DNA of 62,666 nucleotides, from assembly GCA_035534295.1 (NCBI GenBank), contig DATLSE010000060.1, forward strand, positions 1 through 62,666. Direction: 5' to 3'. This document shows, in pieces, positions 8,722 to 18,137 of this stretch. The position numbers and the translations under genes were made by a program. The notes beneath the pieces were generated by a model, which saw only the letters and a program-made list of their open reading frames with translations, did no database searches and was not told the DNA's origin. The first letter of the stretch is position 1. Each line of letters starts with the position of its first letter. This DNA is from DATKQJ01 sp035534295 (GTDB lineage Bacteria; Chloroflexota; Dormibacteria; Dormibacterales; Dormibacteraceae).

Positions 8722-9977
8722 CCCAGCACCTCCACCATCTCCTCCCAGCTCAGCTCGCTCTGCTCCCCGCTGTCCATCCGGCGCAATCGGACCCGCCCTG
8801 CGCTCGCCTCCGCGGGGTCCACCATGGCCACCCAGCGCGCCCCGGAGCGAGCCGCGGAGCGCATCTTGGCCTTGAGCGAGCGCGGAGAATGGTCGGCCGC
8901 AGCGGCGACGCGGGTGCGCGCCAGGCGGGTCAGGCGCGCCGCCGCCTCCGCCTCGACGCCCTCGGCCGGAAGCACCAAGAGCTCGATCGCGGGGGCGGGT
9001 GCGGGCCCCGGAGGGAGTGAAAGCACGATGCGCTCAAGCCCCATGGCGAACCCGCTGCCGGCGGTGTCCGGAAACCCCAGGGCTTTAGCCAGGCCGTCGT
9101 ACCGGCCGCCTCCGCCGAGCGCGCTCTGAGCTCCGTCCAGGCTGTCGAGTTGATACTCGAACACGGTGCGCGTGTAGTAGTCGAGCCCTCGGACCAGGGT
9201 CGGTTCGAGACGGTAGGGGATGCCGGCCGCCTCGAGCAGGCGGCGCACCTCGGCGATTGACTCCTGGCAGGGAGGGCAGAGGTGGTCAATTATCCGAGGC
9301 GCTCCCCCGCTCTGCTCTCGGCACTCCGGCCTCTTGCAGTCGAGCAGACGCAGGGGGTTGTCCTCCAGGCGCCGCTGGCAGTCGGCGCAGAGCCGCTCTT
9401 TAAGGGGGCGGTAGTAGCTCCGGAGTAGCACCAGGTAGGCCGGACGGCAGGTCTCATCCCCGATGCTGTTGAGCTCCATCCGCAGTCCATTAAGCCCCAG
9501 CCCGTGCAGCCACTCCCAACCCATCTCGATCAGCTCGGCGTCGATGGCCGCTGCGTTGGACCCCAGCACCTCGACGTTGAACTGGTGAAACTGGCGGTAG
9601 CGCCCGGCCTGGGGGCGGTCATGACGGAACATCGAGCCCAGGGAGTAGAGGCGCTGGGGCTGGGGGCCCAGGTCCAGGTGGCCCTCGTGATAGGCCCGCA
9701 TCACGCCCGCCGTCGCCTCCGGCCGCAGGACCAAGGAGGCCTGCGAGCGGCCCTGCGAGAGCAGCCGGTAGAGCTCCTTGCCGCCCGCGTCGCTGCCCTC
9801 CCCGACGCCGCGCTCGATCAGCTCGGCGGGCTCGATGATGGGCGTCTCCAGCTCTTCGAAGCCGTAGCGGCGAGCCAGCTCATGCGCGGCTGACTCCACC
9901 TGGCGCCAGCGCCAGCGCTCGGGGGGAAGAATGTCGCGCACACCCCGGGCGGCGCGGATGGTCGGCGAGGAAGGCAC
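8718..9977 (-). CDS. hisS: Histidyl-tRNA synthetase
   Basis: 419 residues. Class II motif 2 SMFRHDRPQAGRYRQFHQFN, HisA motif LVRGLDYYTRTVFEY and GGGGRYDGL are all present; the C-terminal anticodon domain (about 330-419) is typical. A GTG at 9977 gives an N-terminus that aligns with the family (TIRAARGVRDILPPE) and is preferred to a GTG at 10010, because TAAACT lies 7 nt before it and points to a leaderless transcript. The insert has a zinc-knuckle-like set CADC...CKRPEC...CPPC near residues 180-225. Coupled to aspS. Confidence 0.96.
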   Translation of the reverse strand: MPSSPTIRAARGVRDILPPERWRWRQVESAAHELARRYGFEELETPIIEPAELIERGVGEGSDAGGKELYRLLSQGRSQASLVLRPEATAGVMRAYHEGHLDLGPQPQRLYSLGSMFRHDRPQAGRYRQFHQFNVEVLGSNAAAIDAELIEMGWEWLHGLGLNGLRMELNSIGDETCRPAYLVLLRSYYRPLKERLCADCQRRLEDNPLRLLDCKRPECREQSGGAPRIIDHLCPPCQESIAEVRRLLEAAGIPYRLEPTLVRGLDYYTRTVFEYQLDSLDGAQSALGGGGRYDGLAKALGFPDTAGSGFAMGLERIVLSLPPGPAPAPAIELLVLPAEGVEAEAAARLTRLARTRVAAAADHSPRSLKAKMRSAARSGARWVAMVDPAEASAGRVRLRRMDSGEQSELSWEEMVEVLG

Positions 9978-9984
9978 GGAGCCA

Positions 9985-9990
9985 AGTTTA
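9985..9990 (-). promoter_or_regulatory. Putative -10 element of hisS-aspS
   Basis: TAAACT on the minus strand ends 7 nt before the hisS GTG at 9977, so the transcript would start at or next to the start codon. This spacing also decides the start in favour of 9977. Confidence 0.5.
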
Positions 9991-10019
9991 TTCCCCCGCC
10001 CCGCGCCCACCGGGAACGG

Positions 10020-10658
10020 TCACAAAAACGGGTTGTAGCGCCGCTCCTGGCCGAGCGTGGTCATCGAGCCGTGACCCGGGAAGACCAGGTAGTCGTCGGG
10101 CAGCGACATCAGCTCGGATCGGATCCCGCGGAGCAGGGCGTCGGGTTCGCTCCGCGACAGGTCGGTGCGCCCGATCGAGCCCGCGAAGAGGGCGTCCCCG
10201 GTGAACAGGCGACGCCCGATGCGCAGGGTGACCCCGCCTGGGCTGTGGCCGGGGGTGTGGAGGACCTGAACGCGCAGGCTGCCGACCGCCAGCTCCTGGC
10301 CCGGGATCAGATCCCAGAGCTGGCCGAATCGCGGCTGGGGATACGAGAACTCGGTGCGTAGTCCCACCCCCTGCTCCAGTGTGAAGCGCTCGGCCGGGTG
10401 CACGGCGATGGGAATCTCGCCCAGGGCTGAGCGGAGTGCGGGGAGGCCGGCCACGTGGTCGAAGTCGGTGTGGGTGAGGGCGATGACCAGGGGCCGAAGC
10501 GAGCGTCGCTCGAGCGCGGCCAGGATCAGTTCCGGCTCCATGTGGGCGTCGATCAGGATGCAGTCGCCGCTCGCCTCATCTTGGACCAGGTAGGAGTTGG
10601 TCCCCATCTGGCCGTCGGCGCTCGACTCGACGCGGATTAAGTCGCGGCTCTCCCCCAC
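10020..10658 (-). CDS. Metallo-beta-lactamase-fold hydrolase (glyoxalase II-like)
   Basis: 212 residues from a GTG immediately after the relA stop. Metal-site sequence THTDFDHVAG, i.e. HxDxDH in place of the usual HxHxDH, a variant known in other MBL-fold hydrolases; later ligands are in HTPGHSPGG, GDALFAG and FPGHGS. The N-terminal GTNSYLV strand is typical of the glyoxalase II/YcbL group, cytoplasmic thiolester hydrolases. The substrate cannot be told. Genes of this type often follow relA. The longer upstream frame is antisense-like read-through of relA. Confidence 0.85.
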   Translation of the reverse strand: MGESRDLIRVESSADGQMGTNSYLVQDEASGDCILIDAHMEPELILAALERRSLRPLVIALTHTDFDHVAGLPALRSALGEIPIAVHPAERFTLEQGVGLRTEFSYPQPRFGQLWDLIPGQELAVGSLRVQVLHTPGHSPGGVTLRIGRRLFTGDALFAGSIGRTDLSRSEPDALLRGIRSELMSLPDDYLVFPGHGSMTTLGQERRYNPFL

Positions 10659-10660
10659 CC

Positions 10661-12790
10661 CTAGGTCGACTCGCGAGCCACGGTGTGGACGTCCCGCACC
10701 TGCTCCAGCTTCTCCATCAGGCGCGAGAGCTGCGAGAGGGAGTCGATCTCGACCGTGGTCGAGACCACGGTCGTCTTGTCGTCGTAGACGTGGACTGAGG
10801 CCGAGGACATGTTGACCCGCTGCTCGGCCACCACGGTGGCGATGTCGCGCAATAGTCCGGTGCGATCCCAGGCCTCGATCTTGATCCCGACCGGATAGAG
10901 GCTGGCCGCCTCCACGTCCCAGTCGACCGGAATCACCCGCGCCTGGTCGGGCGTATTGACGGCGTTGACGCAATCCCGGCGGTGCACGGTCACGCCCTTG
11001 CCCCGCGTGGTGAAGCCGGTCACGGCGTCTCCGGGTACGGGCTGACAGCAGGTGGCGATGCGCGTCAGCACCCCCCTCTCACCGCGGACCAGGATGCGGG
11101 GCGTGGGCTGCGCCTGTGGGATCAGGGGAATCGAACGGAGCACGTCACCCTCGTCGGTGTGGGTCAGAGCCATGCGCATCACGACCGAGTGCGGGGAGAC
11201 GTCGCCGTATCCGATCGCGGCCAAAAAGTCGTCCGGGGCCACGTACTTGTAGATCTGCGCCATCTCCTCGAGCTTGCCCTCGGGCAGCTGAAGGACGCTC
11301 AAGCGGTGCATTCTCATGAGCTCTTTTTCGAGCAGATCGCGTCCCTTCTGAACGTTCTCCTCGCGCGCCTGGCCCTTGAACCACTTGCGCACCCGCTCGC
11401 GGGCCGAGGCGCTCTTGACGAAATTGAGCCAATCGCGGCTGGGTCCATGGGGACCACGCGTGGTTAAGATCTCGACGATCTCGCCGTTCTGCAGCTGGTA
11501 GTCGAGCCCCACCATGCGGCCGTTGACCTTGGCCCCCACGCAGCGATGTCCGACCTCGGTGTGGACCCGGTAGGCGAAGTCGACCGGGGTGGAACCAGCG
11601 GGCAAGTTGAATACATCGCCGCGGGGGGAGAAGACGAAGACCTCGTCCTGGAAGAGGTCGACCTTGATCGCGTCGACGAAGCTCTCGGCGTCGACCACCT
11701 CCTTCTGCCACTCCATGAGCAGACGCAGCCAACCCAGCTTCTGATCGAAGTGGGGATCGGTGTCGCCCTCTTTGTAGGCCCAGTGGGCGGCGACTCCGAA
11801 GTCGGCCACCTGGTGCATCTGCTGGGTCCGGATCTGGATCTCGATCGGCTCGCCGGTATGGGCGATCACAGTGGTGTGGAGGGACTGATAACCGTTGGAC
11901 TTGGGCATCGCAATGTAGTCCTTGAAGCGGCCCGGAAGCGGCTTCCAGAGCGAGTGGACCACGCCCAGGACGCCGTAGCAGTCCTTCACCGAGCCGACCA
12001 GCACGCGCATGGCGAGGAGGTCGTAGATCTCGCTGAAGTCCTTCTTCTCGCGGCTCATCTTCTGCCAGATGGAGTAAATGTGTTTGGGTCGGCCTGAGAT
12101 CTCGGCCGGGATGCCGATCTTGTCGAGCTCGCCCGCCAGAACCGCGGAGAGATCCTTGACCAGGCTCTCGCGGTCGGCGCGCTTGCTCTTGAGCAGCGCC
12201 ACCACATCGTGGTAGGGCTCCGGCTCCAGGTGGCGGAAGGCCAGATCCTCGAGCTCCCACTTGACCTGCCCGATGCCCAAGCGGTGGGCCAGGGGGGCAT
12301 AGATGTCCAGCGTCTCGCGCGCGATGCGCTGGCGCTTGGCCGGGGGCAGGGGGTCCAGAGTGCGCATGTTGTGGAGCCGGTCGGCGAGCTTGATCAGCAC
12401 CACCCGCACGTCCTCGGCCATGGCCAGCAGCATCTTGCGGATGTTCTCGGCCTGGAGCTGCTGGTCGGAGCGGAAGGAGATCCGGCTCAGTTTGGTTACG
12501 CCCTCAACCAGGTTTGCCACCTCGGGACCGAACTCGGCCCGGATCTCGTTCAGCGTGAGCTCGGTGTCCTCCACCGTGTCGTGCAGGAGAGCTGCCCCCA
12601 GGGTGGCGGCGTCAAGGTTCAGATCGGCCAGGATGGAGGCCACGGCCAGGGGGTGCTCGACGTAGTCCTCGCCCGAGAGCCGGCGCTGGCCGCGGTGGGC
12701 GCCGGCGGCGCGCTCGTAGGCGTGCTGAACCATCTCCCGATCCGGGCTCTTCAGATGGCCGGCGATGCGCAGAAGTTCGGAAATGCTCAA
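10661..12790 (-). CDS. relA: Bifunctional (p)ppGpp synthetase/hydrolase (Rel/SpoT)
   Basis: 709 residues in the long RSH order: HD hydrolase (GAALLHDTVEDTELT near residue 68), synthetase (SNGYQSLHTTVI near residue 300), TGS (DEVFVFSPRGDVFNLPAG near residue 385), then zinc-finger/helical and C-terminal ACT (about 630-705). Both HD and synthetase motifs look intact, so it should both make and degrade the alarmone. TTG start at 12790 with GGGG about 8 nt upstream. Followed at once by the MBL-fold hydrolase. Confidence 0.95.
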   Translation of the reverse strand: MSISELLRIAGHLKSPDREMVQHAYERAAGAHRGQRRLSGEDYVEHPLAVASILADLNLDAATLGAALLHDTVEDTELTLNEIRAEFGPEVANLVEGVTKLSRISFRSDQQLQAENIRKMLLAMAEDVRVVLIKLADRLHNMRTLDPLPPAKRQRIARETLDIYAPLAHRLGIGQVKWELEDLAFRHLEPEPYHDVVALLKSKRADRESLVKDLSAVLAGELDKIGIPAEISGRPKHIYSIWQKMSREKKDFSEIYDLLAMRVLVGSVKDCYGVLGVVHSLWKPLPGRFKDYIAMPKSNGYQSLHTTVIAHTGEPIEIQIRTQQMHQVADFGVAAHWAYKEGDTDPHFDQKLGWLRLLMEWQKEVVDAESFVDAIKVDLFQDEVFVFSPRGDVFNLPAGSTPVDFAYRVHTEVGHRCVGAKVNGRMVGLDYQLQNGEIVEILTTRGPHGPSRDWLNFVKSASARERVRKWFKGQAREENVQKGRDLLEKELMRMHRLSVLQLPEGKLEEMAQIYKYVAPDDFLAAIGYGDVSPHSVVMRMALTHTDEGDVLRSIPLIPQAQPTPRILVRGERGVLTRIATCCQPVPGDAVTGFTTRGKGVTVHRRDCVNAVNTPDQARVIPVDWDVEAASLYPVGIKIEAWDRTGLLRDIATVVAEQRVNMSSASVHVYDDKTTVVSTTVEIDSLSQLSRLMEKLEQVRDVHTVAREST

Positions 12791-12969
12791 ATGTCTGCCC
12801 CGTTCTTAACAGAAAACCTGGCCCGGCCGGATCAAAGTCCACTCCGATCTGCCCTGGGCCCCGCACACCGGGGTGGAGCACTAAGATCAACCCCGCTCGT
12901 TCCCGCCCCGGGTTCAGTCTGGCCGCCCAGGGCCCTGGAGGCGAGGGACCAAGAGGGCCGAGGCGGTCC

Positions 12970-13668
12970 CTAAATACCCACGCCCCCGACCACGTGCCCG
13001 ATGCCCGCGGTGACCGCCATGGCGAAGGCGCCTCCCACCCCGACCCTGAAGGCCGCGCGCAGCAGAGGCGCGCCGCCCGCCCGCGCGCCCGCCAAACCGA
13101 GCACGATCAACGCCAGAAGCGCGCTCACGATCACCGCCGGGCTCCGCAGCGAGGTGGGCGCTACAACGAAGGCCAGGATGGGCAAGACCCCACCGGCGGT
13201 GAAGCTGGCGGCCGAGGAGAGCGCGGCCTGGATGGGCCGGGCCATGGTGTCCAGATCGTGACCCAGCTCGTCCCGGGCGTGAGCCGCCAGGCTGTCGGAG
13301 GCGGTCAAGGCCTGGGCCACCTGCTGGGCCAGCTTGCTCGAGAGCCCGCGACCAACGTAGATCTCGGTCAATTCCCTCAACTCGCCTTCCGGGTCGGCCT
13401 CAAGCTCGCGTCGTTCCTGGGCCAGATCCGAGCGCTCGGTGTCTCGCTGCGAGCTGACCGATACGTATTCCCCGGCCGCCATCGACATGGCCCCGGCGAC
13501 GAGGGCGGCGGTGCCCGCCGTCAGCACCGTCTTGGTCGACGCTCCGGCCGCAATCACACCGATCGCCACACAGGCGACCGACACGATGCCGTCGTCCGCG
13601 CCCAGGACGCTAGCGCGAAGCCACCCGGTCCGCTCCCCGCGGTGGCGCTCCCGGCCAACCGACTCCAC
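12970..13668 (-). CDS. VIT1/CCC1-family iron/manganese transporter
   Basis: 232 residues with the VIT plan: ASVLGADDGIVSVACVAIG opens TM1, MSMAAGEYVSVSSQRDTE is the TM2/metal-site signature, a charged cytoplasmic helix region (about 85-130) follows, and three further membrane helices end the protein. VIT proteins move Fe2+ or Mn2+ across membranes, in bacteria usually as detoxifying exporters. GTG start with TAGACT exactly 6 nt upstream, so probably a leaderless single gene. The 179 nt between its stop-side neighbour relA and this gene show no further gene. Confidence 0.88.
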   Translation of the reverse strand: MESVGRERHRGERTGWLRASVLGADDGIVSVACVAIGVIAAGASTKTVLTAGTAALVAGAMSMAAGEYVSVSSQRDTERSDLAQERRELEADPEGELRELTEIYVGRGLSSKLAQQVAQALTASDSLAAHARDELGHDLDTMARPIQAALSSAASFTAGGVLPILAFVVAPTSLRSPAVIVSALLALIVLGLAGARAGGAPLLRAAFRVGVGGAFAMAVTAGIGHVVGGVGI

Positions 13669-13674
13669 CGTGTG

Positions 13675-13680
13675 AGTCTA
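13675..13680 (-). promoter_or_regulatory. Putative -10 element of the VIT transporter gene
   Basis: TAGACT on the minus strand, 6 nt before the GTG start; the predicted transcript begins at the start codon. Confidence 0.5.
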
Positions 13681-13804
13681 TCCGAGCCCCAGAGACGACG
13701 CCCTGGGGGCCGGCGAGAGGCGCTGGGGTAGAAAGGCTCAAGGGGACGATGAAGAGTTCAGGTCGGCCTCTTGCGGCACGGCAGGAGCCTGGCGCGCCTC
13801 CCGC

Positions 13805-14329
13805 TCAGGGGGCCACCGGTGGCGTCGCCCCGGTCCACTGGCCGCGCCGGGCGACCCAGAGCATCCCCCAGCCGGTCTCGGCCGGAGCCTGGGGTGGGCG
13901 GGGCTCGATCCCCTCGAGCACAAAGCCAAGGTGGCGGGCGACCTGGGCGGAGGCGGCGTTGCCCCGATCGCAGCGGATCTCCAGGCGAACCACCTCGCGC
14001 AGGGCCATGGCGGCCTGACCCAGGGCGCGTGCGGCCAGGGTGGCGTAGCCGTGTCCGGTGTGCCCGGCGTCGATCCAATAGCCGATCTCAAGCGCTCCCG
14101 CCCCCGTGCCTGCGTGGAGCCCGGCCGCCCCGATCGCGCCCTGACCGTCCAGCTCCACGGCGTAGGAGAATTCGACCCCCTGGGCCCAGGGCATCCACGG
14201 CCTCAGGTGATCGAGGTTTGAGGTCACCAGGCGTGCCATCTCGCCCGCGTCGGAACGCCGCCAGCGGCGCAAGCGGAGCGCCGCCGCCGTCATCACCTCG
14301 GGTGGGCTTGAAGCAAGCCAACGATCCAT
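13805..14329 (-). CDS. GNAT-family N-acetyltransferase (RimJ/RimL-like)
   Basis: 174 residues from an ATG 41 nt after proS. RimJ/RimL features: LRLRRWRRSDAGEMARLV at the N-terminus, LEIGYWIDAGHTGHGYAT (acetyl-CoA loop), and ARHLGFVLEG near the C-terminus. Between RPWMPWAQG and the FSYAVELDG strand the usual loop of about 20-30 residues is missing, which may narrow or remove part of the acceptor site. RimJ/L relatives acetylate protein N-termini, but the substrate here is unknown. Confidence 0.75.
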   Translation of the reverse strand: MDRWLASSPPEVMTAAALRLRRWRRSDAGEMARLVTSNLDHLRPWMPWAQGVEFSYAVELDGQGAIGAAGLHAGTGAGALEIGYWIDAGHTGHGYATLAARALGQAAMALREVVRLEIRCDRGNAASAQVARHLGFVLEGIEPRPPQAPAETGWGMLWVARRGQWTGATPPVAP

Positions 14330-14370
14330 GGGCTGCGCTCTGGGACCGAAGGCTGCCGCGGCCGCTCGGG

Positions 14371-15828
14371 CTAGTAGGAGCGGGCGAAGGCCGCGCGCAC
14401 GCTGGCCGGACGATCGCAGACCGCGCAGCCGCCGGCGGCGGAGGCGGCGGGGTCGAAGTTTCGAATCGTCACCCCCCCGGTTCGCTCCTTGACCTCGGCC
14501 TCGCACTCCACCCCTCCGCACCAGGGAGCCCAGACCAGGCCGTTGCCGGAGGCGAAGTGCTGGACCATCTCGTCCAGGGACTCGAACTCAAACGTGTTCT
14601 GCTCTCGGAACTCAAGCGCGCGCTGGAAGAGCTGGGCCTGGAAGTCCTCCAGGATTTGGGGCAGCCGGGCCACGAGCTCGTCGGCGCCAATCTCCTGGGC
14701 CGAGCGATCGAGCCGGCTGACCAGGCGCAGGCGGCCCGACTCCAAGTCGCGCGGACCGACCTCGAGCCGGAGCGGAACGCCCTTGAGCTCGTACTCGGCG
14801 AATTTTTCCCCCGGGCGCCGCTCGCTCCAGTCGATCTTGACCCGCACCCCGGCCTGGCCCAGCGCCGCGGCCAGGGGTGAGACGAAATCTGAGATCGCCT
14901 GTCGCGTCGCCTCGTCGCGGTAGATGGGCACGATCACGGCCTGGATGGGCGCAACTCGGGGGGGCATGATCAGGCCCGAATCGTCGCCGTGAGCCATGAT
15001 CAGACCCCCGATCAGGCGCGTGGAGATGCCCCAGGAGGTCGTGAAGCAGTATTCGCGCGCGTTCTCGCGGTTGGTGAACCCGATGTCATAGGCGGTCGAG
15101 AAGTTCTGTCCCAGGTAGTGCGAGGTGCCGGCCTGCAGGGCCACCCCATCGCGCATCAGCCCCTCGATGCTCTTGGAGTAGACCGCGCCCGCAAACTTCT
15201 CGCTCTCGCTCTTGGTCCCCACCAACACGGGCATGGCGAGCAGGTCCTCGGCGATGCGGCGGTAGTACTCGAGGATGAGGTCGACCTCCCCCTGCGCCTC
15301 GTCGGCGCTGGCGTGAAAGGTGTGCCCCTCCTGCCAGAGGAACTCGGCCGTGCGCAGGAAGAGACGGGTGCGCATCTCCCAGCGCAGTACGTTGCACCAC
15401 TGGTTGGTGAGCTGGGGCAGGTCGCGGTGAGACTGGATGTAGCGCCGCATGATGGTGCCGATGATGGTCTCGGAGGTGGGCCGGATGGCCAGGGGCTGGT
15501 CCAGCTCGCCATGGCTTCCTGCGCGCGTGACCCACGCCACCTCGGGGGTGAAGCCCTCGACGTGCTCGGCCTCCTTCATCAAGAGCTCCTCGGGGATGAG
15601 GAGGGGGAAGTACATGTTCTGGTGGCCACTCGACTTGATCATGTCGTCGAAGGCGCGCTGGATGTTCTCCCAGATGGCGTAGCCGTAGGGGCGGATGACC
15701 ATGCAGCCCCGGACCGGGGTGTAGTCGGCGAGCTCGGCCTTGCGCACCACGTCGGTGTACCAGCGGTCGAAATCGACCGACATCTTGGTGATGTCCTTGA
15801 CGAAGTCCTGGGTCTGGTTCTCGTTCAT
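14371..15828 (-). CDS. proS: Prolyl-tRNA synthetase, archaeal/eukaryote-type
   Basis: 485 residues, the short ProRS form without the bacterial editing insertion. Motif 2 region NVLRWEMRTRLFLRTAEFLW and motif 3 region GISTRLIGGLIMAHGDDSGL are clear. The C-terminus carries the extra zinc domain of the archaeal/eukaryotic type (WCGGVECEAE, then GGCAVCDRPAS) and ends in the expected Tyr. ATG start; an extended -10 TGGGATAAT lies at 15892-15900, implying a leader of roughly 55 nt. It stands at the distal end of the isoprenoid operon. Confidence 0.95.
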   Translation of the reverse strand: MNENQTQDFVKDITKMSVDFDRWYTDVVRKAELADYTPVRGCMVIRPYGYAIWENIQRAFDDMIKSSGHQNMYFPLLIPEELLMKEAEHVEGFTPEVAWVTRAGSHGELDQPLAIRPTSETIIGTIMRRYIQSHRDLPQLTNQWCNVLRWEMRTRLFLRTAEFLWQEGHTFHASADEAQGEVDLILEYYRRIAEDLLAMPVLVGTKSESEKFAGAVYSKSIEGLMRDGVALQAGTSHYLGQNFSTAYDIGFTNRENAREYCFTTSWGISTRLIGGLIMAHGDDSGLIMPPRVAPIQAVIVPIYRDEATRQAISDFVSPLAAALGQAGVRVKIDWSERRPGEKFAEYELKGVPLRLEVGPRDLESGRLRLVSRLDRSAQEIGADELVARLPQILEDFQAQLFQRALEFREQNTFEFESLDEMVQHFASGNGLVWAPWCGGVECEAEVKERTGGVTIRNFDPAASAAGGCAVCDRPASVRAAFARSY

Positions 15829-15891
15829 GTTGAAATCGGGTGGAGGACCAACGCGGTACGGCCCTAAGGCCAGGCGGACCGCGGGGAGCCG

Positions 15892-15900
15892 ATTATCCCA
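15892..15900 (-). promoter_or_regulatory. Extended -10 promoter upstream of proS
   Basis: TGGGATAAT on the minus strand in the ispG-proS gap, a TGn-type extended -10. It would give proS its own transcript in addition to operon read-through. Confidence 0.4.
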
Positions 15901-15930
15901 GATCCAACCCCCCGACCCGGGCGGACTCGA

Positions 15931-17067
15931 TCAGGACGTCGGCGCCGGCAGCGCCGCCGCGCGCTCGGCCGCGATGGCGTCAATCTCGGCCAGCAGGACC
16001 GGGAGCAGTTCGTCCTGGGGGACGGTCCGGTGGAGCTTGCCTTTGCGGAAGATGACGCCCTTGCCGCGGCCGCCGGTGACCCCGATGTCGGCGTGGCGGG
16101 CCTCAGCCGGTCCGTTGACGACGCAGCCCATGACCGCGATCGTGATCGGCACCTTGAGCTTGGCGATGTGGCGCTCGACCGCCGCCACCGTGGGCACCAT
16201 GTCGTACTCGAGACGGCCGCAGGTGGGACAGGCGATGAGGCTGGCGGACTCGTTGCGGTAGTCCAGGGCCTTTAGAATCTCGAAGGCGGCGCCGATCTCA
16301 AGCGTCGGATCGTCGGTGGCCAGGGAGACGCGGATGGTGTCCCCGATGCCCTCGGCGAGCAGGATGCCCAAACCCACCGCGCTGCGAATGCTTCCCGCCT
16401 GTACCGGTCCCGACTCGGTCACCCCGAGGTGAATGGGGTAGGGCCGGGCGGCGGCGAAGAGCCGGTTGGCGAGGATGTTGGTCCACACGTCGGTGGCCTT
16501 GAGGCTGACCTTGATGTGCCCCGGACCGTAGTCCAAGTCCTCCAGGATCTGGCAATGGCCGAGGGCGACGTCGACCATGCGCTGGGCGGTGGCGGAGCGG
16601 TCATCACGATCGACCCCGTGCTCCAGGCGCAGGTTGCGGTGGACCTCCTCGGGCAGGGAGCCGGCGTTGACCCCGATCCGGAAGGGGATGTCGCGCTCCT
16701 TGGCCGCCATCACCACCCGCTCCACCTTCTCACGGTCGGGGATGTTGCCCGGATTGAGGCGCAGACCCTGAACGCCGGCCTCGATCGCGAGCAGGGCCAG
16801 GCGATGGTCGTAGTGGATGTCGGCGATGATGGGAAGGGGCGAGGACTTGACGATCTGAACCAGGGCCAGCGCCGCCTCGCGATCGGGGACGGCCGGGCGC
16901 ACGATCTCGCAACCGGCGTCTTTTAGAGCGGCGATCTGGTTCAGCGTCGCCCTCACATCGCGGGTGTCGGTCTTGGTCATGGTCTGGACCGCGATCGGAG
17001 CCGCTCCGCCGATGACGACGTCGCCCACCCGGACCGGAATCGATTTTCTTCTCGCCGTCTGCATCAT
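15931..17067 (-). CDS. ispG: 4-hydroxy-3-methylbut-2-enyl-diphosphate synthase
   Basis: 378 residues. MEP-pathway iron-sulfur enzyme that converts the cyclodiphosphate to HMBPP. The N-terminal TIM-barrel half (VGDVVIGGAAPIAVQTMTKTDT) and the C-terminal 4Fe-4S ligands (ACPTCG near residue 274, VMGCVVNGPAEA near residue 308) are present. ATG directly abuts the rseP stop. The order dxr-rseP-ispG is common and places two MEP enzymes in one transcript. Confidence 0.96.
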   Translation of the reverse strand: MMQTARRKSIPVRVGDVVIGGAAPIAVQTMTKTDTRDVRATLNQIAALKDAGCEIVRPAVPDREAALALVQIVKSSPLPIIADIHYDHRLALLAIEAGVQGLRLNPGNIPDREKVERVVMAAKERDIPFRIGVNAGSLPEEVHRNLRLEHGVDRDDRSATAQRMVDVALGHCQILEDLDYGPGHIKVSLKATDVWTNILANRLFAAARPYPIHLGVTESGPVQAGSIRSAVGLGILLAEGIGDTIRVSLATDDPTLEIGAAFEILKALDYRNESASLIACPTCGRLEYDMVPTVAAVERHIAKLKVPITIAVMGCVVNGPAEARHADIGVTGGRGKGVIFRKGKLHRTVPQDELLPVLLAEIDAIAAERAAALPAPTS

Positions 17068-18135
17068 CTACCTCATACCCGGGAACTGACCGTTGACCAG
17101 ACGCTGGACGTCAAAGAACGCTATCACCGCCATCAGCGTCAGCAAGGCGACCAGCCCGGCGCGCTGGACCTGCATCTCCCGCTCGCGGTCGAAGGGCCGG
17201 CGCCGGATTGCCTCCAGCACCACGACCACGATCCGGCCGCCATCCAGGGCGGGCAGGGGAAGCAGGTTGGCCAGACCCAGGGCGATGGAGAGAATGGCGG
17301 CGATGGTGAGCCAGCTGGTCAGGCCCTGGAGCGCCGCCTGATAGGTGGCGTAGCCGATGCCGATCGGTCCGGTTGCCCCATTGGGCCCGAAGACGCCCCC
17401 TGGAATTCGTCCCCGGACGAGCTCGACCATGCCCCCCGCGATGACGCCGGTGGCCTGCACCGGAAAGCTGATGCCGGCGTGCAGGGCGTCCCCGACCCCC
17501 ACCAGGGGAGCGCCTTCGATGCCGATCAGATAGGTCTTGGCGGAGGCGTTGTAGGTGGGCGTGACGCTGATGTTGAACAGGCTTCCATCGGGCCTGCGGA
17601 CGACCAGTCGGAGAGGCTGGTGGGGCGCGGCCTGCTCGGCTTGGCGGATGTCCTGCTGGCTGGTCAGGCGACGTCCGTTGACGTCCACCACCGCATCGCC
17701 GGGGCGCAGCCCCTGGGCGTAGGCGGGACCACTTCGGATTACCGCCACGACCTTGCCCGGTTCGGAGTTGAGCTGGGTTAAAAAGACCGCGGTCATGATC
17801 ACCGTGGCGACCAGGAAATTGACCGCAGGCCCGCCGAGCAGGACCGCCGCTCGCTGCCAGGCGGGTCGGGAGTGGAAGCCTCGCTCCGCCTCGTAGTCAC
17901 CCGGCTCCATCCCGGCCAGACGGACGTAGCCGCCGACCGGGATCAGGCGCAGGGCGTAGAGGGTGTCACCGCGGAGGGCGGAGAGGAGCTTGGGGCCCAG
18001 GCCCAAGGAGTACTCGTGAACGCGCACCCCGAAGAGCTTGGCGAGGGCGAAATGGCCCCCCTCATGGGGCCCGACCAGGAGCATGAACATGAACGCCACG
18101 GAGGCGACGCCGATGACCAGCTGCAGCAGACCCAC
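17068..18135 (-). CDS. rseP: Site-2 intramembrane metalloprotease RseP/RasP
   Basis: 355 residues. The zinc site GPHEGGHFALAK (HExxH) lies in the first membrane helix, a PDZ domain spans about residues 125-205 (GPAYAQGLRPGDAVVDVNG), and the third zinc ligand motif LLPLPALDGGRIV is near residue 285. It cleaves membrane-embedded substrates such as anti-sigma factors. GTG start two nt after the dxr stop. No anti-sigma substrate is identifiable nearby. Confidence 0.94.
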   Translation of the reverse strand: MGLLQLVIGVASVAFMFMLLVGPHEGGHFALAKLFGVRVHEYSLGLGPKLLSALRGDTLYALRLIPVGGYVRLAGMEPGDYEAERGFHSRPAWQRAAVLLGGPAVNFLVATVIMTAVFLTQLNSEPGKVVAVIRSGPAYAQGLRPGDAVVDVNGRRLTSQQDIRQAEQAAPHQPLRLVVRRPDGSLFNISVTPTYNASAKTYLIGIEGAPLVGVGDALHAGISFPVQATGVIAGGMVELVRGRIPGGVFGPNGATGPIGIGYATYQAALQGLTSWLTIAAILSIALGLANLLPLPALDGGRIVVVVLEAIRRRPFDREREMQVQRAGLVALLTLMAVIAFFDVQRLVNGQFPGMR

Positions 18136-18137
18136 AC

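Noticed and set aside
7390..9129. 579-residue open frame opposite aspS and hisS
   Set aside because: Crosses the junction of two certain synthetase genes on the other strand; composition is typical of antisense third-position bias.
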